The position numbers and the translations under genes were made by a program. From positions 6,956,279-7,020,278 of the forward strand of contig CM021314.1 of the NCBI GenBank assembly GCA_010645155.1: a stretch of DNA of 64,000 nucleotides, given 5' to 3'. The stretch comes from Tigriopus japonicus. Lineage: Eukaryota > Arthropoda > Copepoda > Harpacticoida > Harpacticidae. Shown in pieces: positions 54,544-64,000 of this stretch. The notes under the pieces were generated by a model. It was not told the DNA's origin. It was given only the letters and a program-made list of their open reading frames with translations, and searched no databases. Numbering within the stretch: position 1 is the stretch's first letter; the number at the start of each line of letters is the position of its first letter.

Positions 54544-57500
54544 TTATCGCCGTCTCCTTTCAGCTGGACGCACATATGTTTGCCCTCCATGCTTGGACCA
54601 TTCCTTTTCAAAATCACTCTCGAGGATTTCAGCACCTCTCTTGCGAGATAATCCGGTCTCTTCTAGACGCAATTCACACATTCGAATATCGTCCCTTCCC
54701 GCCACCAAAAGAATAGGATCTCGACCAGGATGCAGTTCCATCTGGCGTCCAATCCAATCTCCATCAAAGTGGGCGTACCACCAACCCCTTTGACTCACTT
54801 GTGAGGGGTCTGTAGGGCTACTCACACCGTTTTCAGGTGGTCGTACAAAAGGAATCCGAAAGAAGCGTTGATCGTTGTTGGTTATGGGCTTAGCCAGAGG
54901 TAAGGCCGTAGCTCCTGGAGATTTGGCTGCCTCTTCCAAGATGGAGGCGGGGACGCGCATGTTTTCGTCAAATTTGGACGATTTAGTCTTGTTCTTGGCC
55001 TTCCAGGAATGGTACACTTTCAATCGTCGGTGAAATTCTTCGCGACAGGCTTCAAGGAGATCAATGTCACATGAGGTGTTGATGGTGTCCCGAAGCTCAG
55101 CGTATTTCCACGTTGATAAGTTGTATTTCTTTTGTAGCGGAGTTGGGCTTGCTGATGATACAGAAGGGCTCCTTCTTAATTGCGGGGTTTGAACATCTTC
55201 CAAACTTGAATTGTTCTCTTGGGCTAAACGCAGGGCCAATTCATGATCTCGACGCTCTTGCTCAATTTGCTCCTTGAGCCGAAGATTCTCCTCTTGGAGT
55301 TGCTTTTGCACTCGCTCTGCATTTTCTTGCTCTATGGATATCCTTCTTTGAATCTCTGCATCTTCAACTTTTCTTTTGGCTTCCATTTCGGCCTTTAATT
55401 TCTTTTCCTGTTCAGTTTGAACTCGTTTCTTCTCCTCATCGATCTTCCGTTGTTTCTCAGCCTCCATTTCTCGCTGGAGTTTCTTCATCCTTTCTTGCTC
55501 TTCGGCGATCTTCTGATCCTTGATCTTCTTCTGAGCCGAATCAATCGCTCCATAGATCTTGTCCACCAACAACTGATATCGCGCATCCAAAACACTAATC
55601 TTCACTGGGAACGTGGCACGTACCCAACTGATTTCTGTCTGGAGCTCTCTGTTGAGCTCTTGGGCATTTTGTTTCACGGCTGCTTGATCCTTGGTCAAAC
55701 TTTGGCTCATCTTTTCGATTTGCGTGATTTGTTCCACGAGCTTCCGTAGACGTTTGATGGCTTTGAACCTGGGAGCGTGCTTCTTTTTAGCCAAATACAT
55801 TCGTGTGAACTTTTGAATCACCACCAAAGCCTCACGACGATAAATAATCTTATTCTTCAACTTGATCACAGATAAGGCTCCCCATTGGGCCTTCTTCCAT
55901 TGACTGCACAGGATCCAGTGATACACTTTCTCGATGAGGCTTTGCAGGTGCTTGGGATCAGCTTTCATCATTTGATCGAACTCGGCAAACTTTCCCGGAC
56001 GAAAGAACACTTTTGTGAGTCCAAACTTGAAGTCGTTATCATCCAAGCCCAACGCTTTGAAGAGGGCCTTGCAAAAGAGCCGTGGGTCCAATCGGGCCAA
56101 TTTGGGCGGCATGTATTTCTTGTACATGGAGTAAAGCTCCGAGAATTGAGTTCGTGATGGATAGCCTTGCTGCATGAGCTCTAGTACACTCGTCATGCCA
56201 GCACATTGAAGCTGAGACAAGATTGAACCTCCTTCAAAGGTCCTTGCAATCATTTTAACATTGGGTTTGATACATCGAATGAAACTTGTACCGGTAGATT
56301 CCAGCTTCTCCATGAGCGATGCCAATTGCGTCTGAAATTTGGATCCTACTGAGATGAAGGTCAGCTTGCCTTTGGGCGCACTCTTCTTTTCACCGGTGGC
56401 AAACAGGCTCTGGGTGAAGGAGTTTTGGCATTCTTGGACCAAAGCTGCCAAAGAAGCATGAAGGGCGTCATTGTTTTTTTCAATGAATTGTGCCGTTTGG
56501 TAACAAACTGCTCCAGCAAAATGTCGAATAATGAAGCCATCGTCATCACGAATCTCTCGATGTTCGCGCAGCTTGGACTTTCTAGGTAAAGCTAGGCGGA
56601 AGTGAGACCCATTGTGTTCATGTACTGCCGCGGAGAAATGCTGGGGACTGGGTTTGGGCAATTTCGATTCCTCATCCAGCAAACTGAAAATCCCATTTCC
56701 TTTGGCTTCAATGAGATCAATGCAGTCCTGGTTGTCCACAAAACTGATCCGCTTCACGCCCAACCCTTCTCGTTCGTAAAGCTCTTGCTCATCCTTTAGA
56801 ATTCTCTGATTGAAAAACTGTTGGAGTTTCTCGTTGCAATAGTTGATGCAGAATTGCTCAAAGCTGTTGACTGTGAAGTACTCAAAGCCAGCAATGTCGA
56901 GCACTCCAATGTAGTAAGAAGATTGCTCGAACGGAATACTGTCATTGATTTGCTTTACAATGAAGTCAAACAGACTGCTATAAATGGCCTTGGCCAAGGC
57001 ATCTCGGGCGTTGGTGGCTTCGTGAACCTTCAAAGGGACCATGATAACGGTACCTTTGTAACCTCCTTTGGCTGCTTGCATTACTCTGGCTGTCAAAGAG
57101 CGACGCAACTCATCTGCGTCCAAGCCCATGAGAGAGGCAACCACTTGAAGGGAATCCTCAGAGTCATCGGTCACTCGACAACCGCCTCGATTGTCATCCG
57201 GGTCATCTTCGAATTCGATGTTTCCCAAATGGAGGACGGTGGCAATGGTCGAGTAAACTTGTTGCCGAACTTGGGCATCCATTCCTACTTTTTCTAAATC
57301 TGCATCCACCTGTTGAAAGTCCTTGGCATCGTTTCGAATGGGATCAACAAGGGCTCCTTGTTGCAAATGAGCCTGCGACTTTCTCTCAGTTGGAATTCGA
57401 GCTTCATCACTTTTGGCACTGAAATATTGTGTGCATCCCTGTCGAAGATAGTGAAAGTGGTCGGGAGAGTTCAAGTGTAACTTTTTATATAGATCAGCGG

Positions 57501-58266
57501 GGGCTCCAGCGCACAATTGATAAAAGATATGATAGTTTCTTTCTTCACTTGCTTGACTTGTCACTCGTGCCCTTTCTAATAGATAGTGGGAGATGTAACC
57601 ACCTACAACTCGGCATTGTGAGTCAAAATGGATTTCGATGAACTTGCCAAATCGAGAACTGTTGTTGTTTCGAGTGGTCTTGGCGTTGCCAAACGCCTCC
57701 AAAATGGGATTAGCATTCAAAATTTTGGATTCCAGGGCGCCTGCACTCTGTCCAAAGTTATCACATAGGTATTTCAAGATGTATTTCGTTGATTCGGTCT
57801 TGCCCGCTCCGGATTCGCCGGACACAATAATGGATTGAGATTGCTTCAAAACTTTCATGTCTCTGAAAGCCTTGTCGGCAATGGCAAATATGTGAGGTGG
57901 CAAGGTACCCAACGAACGGCCTTGATAAATCTTAATGGTGGAGGAAGCATAGAGGTCTTTTATCACTGAATAAGGGTTGATGGCGATCAAAATGTTGGCC
58001 ACATAGGTATAAATCTTGTCCTTGTCATATCGGCGCTTGATGTTATTCAAGAGAGTGGCTTCATTCAGGTACATAAGACCACAATTGTCATCCACCTCTT
58101 TGGCGTCATCGTCTTCGGCAGGGTAAAGGCGATCAAACGGGGCCACGACCAGTTTCTTTCCGCGTTCCAAAGGCTCAACGGTAACTGTGTCTTCACCTAG
58201 ATCGACAATATTCCCTCGGATGAAGCCCTCTAAGGGGTCTGCCACCCAAACCTTTTCTCGATCCAT
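54544..58266 (-). CDS. Myo6: Unconventional myosin VI, paralogue B (full tail)
   Basis: 1,240 residues in one exon from ATG at 58266 (MDREKVWVADPLEGF). The frame continues upstream to 58386, but a CATTTTCCAG|GTTC acceptor near 58366 suggests that stretch is spliced 5' UTR. Motor: P-loop, switch I (TRNNNSSRFGK), switch II, reverse-gear insert and IQ motif as in myosin VI. After the helical segment come about 60 extra coiled-coil residues, rich in Glu, Gln and Arg, which paralogue A lacks. The cargo-binding domain keeps both known adaptor motifs: RRL (FHRRLKVYHSWKAKN) and WWY (GWWYAHFDGDWIGRQMELH). The length is close to vertebrate myosin VI (about 1,285). This looks like the ancestral form of the pair. 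It lies 5.4 kb upstream (in transcription sense) of paralogue A on the same strand. Confidence 0.95.
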   Translation of the reverse strand: MDREKVWVADPLEGFIRGNIVDLGEDTVTVEPLERGKKLVVAPFDRLYPAEDDDAKEVDDNCGLMYLNEATLLNNIKRRYDKDKIYTYVANILIAINPYSVIKDLYASSTIKIYQGRSLGTLPPHIFAIADKAFRDMKVLKQSQSIIVSGESGAGKTESTKYILKYLCDNFGQSAGALESKILNANPILEAFGNAKTTRNNNSSRFGKFIEIHFDSQCRVVGGYISHYLLERARVTSQASEERNYHIFYQLCAGAPADLYKKLHLNSPDHFHYLRQGCTQYFSAKSDEARIPTERKSQAHLQQGALVDPIRNDAKDFQQVDADLEKVGMDAQVRQQVYSTIATVLHLGNIEFEDDPDDNRGGCRVTDDSEDSLQVVASLMGLDADELRRSLTARVMQAAKGGYKGTVIMVPLKVHEATNARDALAKAIYSSLFDFIVKQINDSIPFEQSSYYIGVLDIAGFEYFTVNSFEQFCINYCNEKLQQFFNQRILKDEQELYEREGLGVKRISFVDNQDCIDLIEAKGNGIFSLLDEESKLPKPSPQHFSAAVHEHNGSHFRLALPRKSKLREHREIRDDDGFIIRHFAGAVCYQTAQFIEKNNDALHASLAALVQECQNSFTQSLFATGEKKSAPKGKLTFISVGSKFQTQLASLMEKLESTGTSFIRCIKPNVKMIARTFEGGSILSQLQCAGMTSVLELMQQGYPSRTQFSELYSMYKKYMPPKLARLDPRLFCKALFKALGLDDNDFKFGLTKVFFRPGKFAEFDQMMKADPKHLQSLIEKVYHWILCSQWKKAQWGALSVIKLKNKIIYRREALVVIQKFTRMYLAKKKHAPRFKAIKRLRKLVEQITQIEKMSQSLTKDQAAVKQNAQELNRELQTEISWVRATFPVKISVLDARYQLLVDKIYGAIDSAQKKIKDQKIAEEQERMKKLQREMEAEKQRKIDEEKKRVQTEQEKKLKAEMEAKRKVEDAEIQRRISIEQENAERVQKQLQEENLRLKEQIEQERRDHELALRLAQENNSSLEDVQTPQLRRSPSVSSASPTPLQKKYNLSTWKYAELRDTINTSCDIDLLEACREEFHRRLKVYHSWKAKNKTKSSKFDENMRVPASILEEAAKSPGATALPLAKPITNNDQRFFRIPFVRPPENGVSSPTDPSQVSQRGWWYAHFDGDWIGRQMELHPGRDPILLVAGRDDIRMCELRLEETGLSRKRGAEILESDFEKEWSKHGGQTYVRPAERRRR

Positions 58267-61200
58267 GAGCTCTTTCTTCTTTTCCTCAATGCATACAGAG
58301 AGAGCGAAGTCTTCGGAAACCGTGGAAGTTGAAAGGCTTTTGGGCTTCCAGTCAATCGAACCTGGAAAATGAGTAAAATAGGCCATTAAAATGCCTCAAA
58401 AGTCACGTGCAAGCAATTCATTTCGGGTGGTCATGACCGGATGAGTCATAGCCCTAATTTTTTCACAACGTTCGGAATGTCACGCCCCTACCGTAATTCA
58501 GTATCCTGGCCATGATGAACCCTCTTAGTGTGAAGAATTGCGTCCTCAACGCCAACCCACTATTTCTAGTAGATTGTTCTCTACACCATCAACGATTATT
58601 TTCACAGAGAGTCAAATCCACGGCGACAAGAACAGCTGCTTTGAGGGCTTTTTGCCGTTGTGCTGGTACTGAAGAAATGCACCTCCCGAATGTTCTCCGT
58701 CCGTCTTCAAGAGGCAACCAAACACTCGGTACTATTTATTCCCTCTCAGCTTTTCCCTTCTCCCTCTTCTCTCTCTCTCCTTCGGTGTTACTCTCATTTT
58801 ATTTCTCTCTGTTTCTGTTCGCTGCCTTTGTAAACTACACACAAGCTCCAATGTGGAAATGCCGGCCAGTTGTTTCCAACACCACCCACCAACACATCGA
58901 GTTGGGTACTTCTCCAGAAGTGTTCCGTCCCTTCCTTGGCACCACTTCTCTTCATGCACTTCTCTGATACCTCCCAGCCCTCCAAAGCTGGACCGGTTTT
59001 GGGAGAGGCTTCGAATAACGAGTGCCAGACTGCCAGCACCACGAAATGTCCCTCTCGGTTCTTGCTTTTAGGATAACTACTTCGATGCCAGTTTCATTGG
59101 GCGATACTGTGATATTCGAGTCATCACGGCATGGACTTGATGAAGGGACAATTTTGTTTTGCTCGATACGTGCGGGCCCCCTCAAAAGGGCTCCTGAATT
59201 TCTAACGTTAGATGGCGCGAGTGAAACACGATCTGATCGGTGACAATTTTATGACGGCTAAATGAGTTCGAGAATGATTAGACAACTTCGGACTCAATGT
59301 TAGTTAATTGAGAAATCTTTGGTTTTGAGACATTATCATGTTTAAATTTGTGCCTGGTACTTGATCATTTCACCCAAATGAAATGACTTTCATTGCGGAT
59401 GGGGCACGAACACATTTCGTGACGAACCGATCTATTTCTTAATCTTATCTTTTAACACATTAATAGTGTTACATTCCTCAACAAACAAAGCGATTGTGCT
59501 TTTTTAAATCTAAAATTTAGATTTCAAAATTTGAAGTGCAAATCAGGTAAAAACTTGATTTCCAAATGCTAATATTTGTCCTTTGTTTGTATGATGACGT
59601 CATTTCCTTCATCTTTCTTAGCCATGCATTTTAACAAAAAAAATCATTTGCAACAAAAGGCGTAAAAAACTGATTTTTAAAAGACTTACAAGATTGCATG
59701 AATTGGAGTGCTGGAATAAAAGCTCAGCGAGTGACTAAGCGAGTAAATCACCGTAACTACATGTATGAGATAAAAGTTTGAAAAACGATCGTTTTATCTT
59801 GTCTAACTTTCTATTTTTCCCCCAGTAGTTCCTCAAAATGGTTTCGAAGTTTTGGTGCAAAAACCTTTGTTTTCGATTTTACCTTTGACTGGGGTCTACT
59901 TTCAGTCAAATTTATGGATATTGGTGAAGAGCCCTTTTGGTTCAACACTAGAAATTTATTTTTCATTGTTGGGATTCTATTAAACATTGTTTTTACCAAC
60001 GACATACATATTCAAATGCAAAGTTACCTAAGGTGGCGTTTATATACACTAGAAATTTAAAGGGATTTTTGAAGCATGAAATTCAGTAATTCAGAACAAA
60101 GAAAATTTGAAGCTTAAGAAATAAACACGTTGTATGACCCGGAATTCCTTTTAATCGAGTGATTGTGCTTACTCAAGTATGACTCATTGTTCTAACGATC
60201 ACACATTAATGATCAATGAAGATTGGGTCTGGTGCTTGCATAAAGCGTTCGGTTTCATGCACAAATACATAGAGCGCAGAGATTCGCTTCGTTCAATTTT
60301 GTATTTTACGCATCATGAATCGTTTGCGGTAAACGAAATGTCTTATCGAGAAGGATTTCTATTGTAAAGTATTTGAACCACATTGAAAGTTTCAAAGTTC
60401 AACAGTTGCAAGTTACAACCAATCTAAGACCTTTAAAGTTGAATTGATCGCTTGGGTGGGGTGTTGCTTTACTGCACAAAATCAAAAAGATGAGCTTGAA
60501 GTTGAGTTATGAATCAGATTTTTCTAAAACTCAATAATTGCACATCCTTGAGGTAGACATTTCGCTCATCTAGCAGAGCTTGCAAAAGAGAAATTTGTTT
60601 TAGAATTTGAACATAGTAGATATTCTAAAACATTTACGTTTTTGTTGGAATTCGACATAGTCACCATCAGTTAAAGATATAGGTTTTGATTGTGATCGTA
60701 ATATTTTGCTCCCACATATAACTAAATGGTCTTTTTCAAGTTCACGTCACAAGCGTTTGCAGTGAGGTAACACTAGCGCCATCTACCATTCAAAGGTACC
60801 ATCATTTGTTTGAAAGTAGGCTCTTTTGAAACGCAACTTTGTTATAATTGTGTGCGTACTGTACATAGGCTTTGCTTGTTGAAGGTCCACAGATGGTTAA
60901 GATAACATTTGATTTGACTTTCAATGTCAGAAAAGCAATGGCACCTCCAGGGTTTTAGAAACTTGAAGATTTTCTCAATTTGTAGCTCTATTTCAAAAAT
61001 TAGAGTCTTGGAATTGAGGTACAACTTCAATTCAACTTTAAAGGCCATATTTATCACGAAATTCGAAATGAATTCATCAATCAACCGTGTTAACCATCTG
61101 CACGTTCTAGAGACAAAAAATAGTTTTAATTTTTCTCCTTGACACCCTCAAAAACACGAAAAACTAAAATATTTTTTAGGGTTTTACTCGAAACCTTCAA

Positions 61201-64000
61201 ATAGCTTGGACATAAATTATTTGGGTACCATTGGAACCGCCTAATCATCCCAAGACCAAAAGTGGTACCTAATAGGCTCATAGATGCCCATATCCGGATA
61301 TTTGTAGAACTTGGGTTTGCAACTGGTTCTCAGCTAAGCCAGACGGTGCTTCATGAAACCCATAGAAAAAATAGATGGTGACATAGATAAGTGGCCCCGA
61401 TGTGAACATTGCGATGTGAATATTGCGGTGATTACGGCCGAAACGCTGTTTGTTTTCATTTACTTAAAAAATAATAGTTGAAAATTCATGTTTTTTTTCG
61501 AGCGATCCTGATGAATCGTATCCCTTTGAATTACACAATGTGCTGTATTTCTGAAACAACGATTTGTTTATATGTATCCAATTATCAATAAGTTGTTTAA
61601 CAAGACTAGGTCGAGTCGTTGTTGTTAAAAAGAATGTTGGAAAAGTTTAATACTTCAGAGAATGTTCTCGAACGTTAAAGAACAGAAGGAGAATGTAAAA
61701 CCAGGTGCAAGTTTGACCTTTGGAAAGCATGTCAGAAATGCTGGAAATACCCCGGTTCTTAAAACAAATTACAAACCTTGGAACGTAATCTTGCATTGCT
61801 GAAAACTCTTTTTCTTTCATAGTTTCTTAAGACAACGACGGTCCTCGACTACAGTGCGTCAACATCTATTAGAAGGCCAGAAAGAGCCTTTCGAAGTGAA
61901 AAGCGATTTTTACTTTTAGTCTAGCAACCATCAATGGATGCAAATTGAGGCAAAAGTTGAAATGAAATCGAATTCTAGGCTCAAAATTAATTGACCAACC
62001 AAAAAATGGTTTCAGATTGGAGGCCTGATTGGGCTAATTTAGCGATTGAATGATGATACCTTACCTGTGTAGTTTTAGGGTTGGACGTGTTATGCGCAAC
62101 TGATTTGGAGGCCAGTAAAAGATACCTGATAGGCTCTCAGGGGCAACTAATGAGTAATCGTCGAGAGCTTAACCGCTTATCTGGATGCCTTGATAAGTTT
62201 CATCACAACTCACATTTTCGTTAATAATATTGGATACTCAAACTCCTCTTCAATAGATGATGTGGCAGTCAGCTACTGAAATGTTGCAACCTTATTTGTT
62301 CGTTCTACTTTGCACTTCAGTGCTTCTCCGAGCACACCGACTAACCAACCAGCCAACCAACTGGCTAACCAACCAACGAACCATCCATCCAGCGAGGGAA
62401 AACGAAAAAGAAGACCGAACGAACGAACAAACTCACTCGAGGAATGATCTCTAGAACCAACGTCCAGTCAGGTGGTTCCAAAATGAAAAGAGATTCTATG
62501 TGTATGGCTTTGCACTAAAAAGAAGTGATCACACCCTACTTTGACACTATTTTTTACAGTATTTCTCAGACCCCCTGTTCACCCAAGTTGTAGAACCTTT
62601 CATGAGATCTATATTGTCGGCTGATTTATGCCAAATTTATGTTTGAGAATCATGGTTCTGGATCGACAACTCCGGACATCGAGTTGATATGATATGCCCG
62701 TGTATGGCTGAATGTGTAGGGTGTGGAGCTGAACCGTTCTACCATTGCCGATCATCCCCCTGGCTCCAACTGAGATCCACTGATAGTTTCTCTCCTGAAA
62801 TTTACGGTATCAAGGGGGGAGGGGAATTTCAAAAGCGCCAAGGTATTTTTTCGCCCAATGCGAGTGCGCAATCTTGTTTGCCTTCCAACAGCATGCAGGC
62901 ATAGATTGTCTCGGGAGGCTTTGTTTGCGAGCTTACACCAATTCCATCCACGTAGAAACAGAGGAAGATCGAGGGCCAACAGACCCCACATTTCTGTCGT
63001 GTTCACCGTAGGATCGAGATTCGAGATACCGTTCGTAGTGTTCTACGGAGTGCATGATGATCATGAGATGAGAGTCAGCTTCCTTTGAGCTATCAGCGTG
63101 TAGTCGTCGTCGTTGTTGTTTTTGCTGTATTTGTAATACTACAGGGTGAGCCCTCAAGCCCGGGCTAAAGTGCTACGGCATTACATTTTCTACGAGTTAA
63201 AATTGAAATATATTGAGTAAGCAATGAGCACTTACGCTAACACAAATAAAGGTCCTATGAAATAACAACTTTGTGAAGTTACCCCTGGCGATTGCGAATG
63301 AGTACGGTATTTCAAATTTGGAAACCTGGACCGGAAAGTTTGAAGCTCAAAGATACTTAAAGATCTCACAAGCCAAGATGGCTTGCCGAATCCAAATTAC
63401 ATTTTTGACTGAAATGGTGTTCAAATTCCTGAAATAATTTTAGAGTTTTTTGTTACACCATGAACGTTAAAGACTCGGGTCAGTTTACATTCGTTTCAAT
63501 GTAATACTATAGAAACTTGACCTTGAACAAAATCAACAAAAGAACATCCACTGTGCTTGCGTTAAAGCTTTTCCGTGTGTCCATAACATTTTCATCGGTG
63601 AAATACTTATCTAAGTGGCTATTTATAAAAATATGCTCCAATGTACTACTGTTCCATGGTAAACTTGCTACCCTCCCTGTCTCTTTTGAACATTCAGTAT
63701 TTTGTTAGGGAGAAAAATCGGAGTCAATGAAAAGTTCAAACGTTTCGAGGGAGACCGAGAACGAGGGAAAAGAACTGAAGGTAGAAAGAAGGGGGGAGGG
63801 ATTTAATTGAAGCCATACAAGAGAAGAGGTTGTTGGCGTCTTTTGACTCCACTATGTCTCCTACGATTTACAATAAAGTCACCAAAAGATCGGCTAGAAG
63901 ATAAGCCAAGGATGTATGTAACATGCGAACCAAACGCGAAGAGTGTTCTTGTAACATTATGTTTCACTTTCGTTTCAGATAAAGAGCAATCCTTTTTTGT
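58267..64000. other. Upstream of myosin VI paralogue B and gene-poor right end
   Basis: The first few hundred bases should hold the 5'-UTR exon(s) and promoter of paralogue B, with a pyrimidine-rich tract near 58740-58800. Open frames at 58512-59243 and 62689-63157 have no recognised domain. The remainder is AT-rich and I see no gene or clear element in it, except the simple repeat at 62336. Confidence 0.45.
62336..62392. repeat. Degenerate (CCAA/CCAN)n simple repeat
   Basis: About a dozen CCAA-like tetranucleotides (AACCAACCAGCCAACCAACT and on). The open frame across it (NQPTNWLTNQ) is a by-product of the repeat. Confidence 0.75.

Noticed and set aside
58267..58386. 40-codon N-terminal extension of myosin VI paralogue B (MAYFTHFPGS...)
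   Set aside because: Crosses a splice acceptor (CATTTTCCAG) and has no counterpart in paralogue A; MDREKVWV at 58266 aligns with the paralogue start.
58512..59243. Cluster of open frames upstream of myosin VI paralogue B
   Set aside because: Overlap on both strands and pyrimidine-rich DNA explain them; probably promoter/5'-UTR sequence.
62752..63157. Overlapping frames on both strands near the right end
   Set aside because: No recognisable domain or repeat; insufficient to call an exon.

Overview
The window is eukaryotic nuclear DNA. It has spliced genes with GT/AG introns, AATAAA signals, non-LTR retrotransposons, a mariner relic and several fold-back elements. The gene set (IFT57, an ABCB10-type mitochondrial ABC transporter, myosin VI, DHCR24, and a neuromodulin/igloo-like IQ protein) points to an animal. 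The compact introns (60-120 bp beside 1-2 kb ones) and the igloo-like gene suggest an arthropod, perhaps a copepod-like crustacean. The taxon is inferred; no marker sequence fixes it.

Layout. 1-2.5 kb: intergenic DNA with a decayed LINE. 2.9-3.3 kb (-): the first two exons of a DHCR24-like sterol reductase, whose remainder should lie to the left of the window. 5.3-14.0 kb (-): a three-exon gene for a giant protein of about 2,830 residues with roughly 40 calmodulin-binding IQ motifs. About 24 of these form a uniform tandem array, and 12 copies of a different motif, (K/R)QxSYxxA(I/V/M), precede them. 14.9-17.8 kb (-): IFT57 in three exons. 19.2-24.5 kb (+): an ABCB10-like half transporter in eight exons, head-to-head with IFT57. 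27.2-32 kb (-): a LINE with two open reading frames. 32-45 kb: gene-poor, with LINE scraps, fold-back elements, a tRNA-derived SINE-like element and one possible orphan exon. 45.5-58.3 kb (-): two tandem myosin VI paralogues with intronless coding regions, separated by 5.4 kb dense in transposable elements. 58.3-64 kb: no gene that I can support.

Strongest observations. (1) The IQ-array protein looks like an amplified neurogranin/neuromodulin-type calmodulin-binding module. Its array carries near-identical neighbours and a four-unit higher-order repeat, so it appears to be still turning over. (2) The myosin VI paralogues form a mosaic: two DNA blocks of 986 bp and about 595 bp are identical apart from one base, yet the insert-1 region, the loop 2 region and the tails are clearly diverged. 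This indicates recent gene conversion. (3) The shorter myosin VI paralogue has lost both adaptor motifs of the cargo-binding domain (RRL reads RRS, WWY reads RWY), while its sister keeps both. (4) A mariner relic is a fold-back with identical 209-bp arms and TA duplications, sitting between two LINE pieces in opposite orientation.

The genes do not form an operon or a pathway. Calmodulin is a plausible shared partner of the IQ protein and the IQ-bearing myosins, but this is inference.
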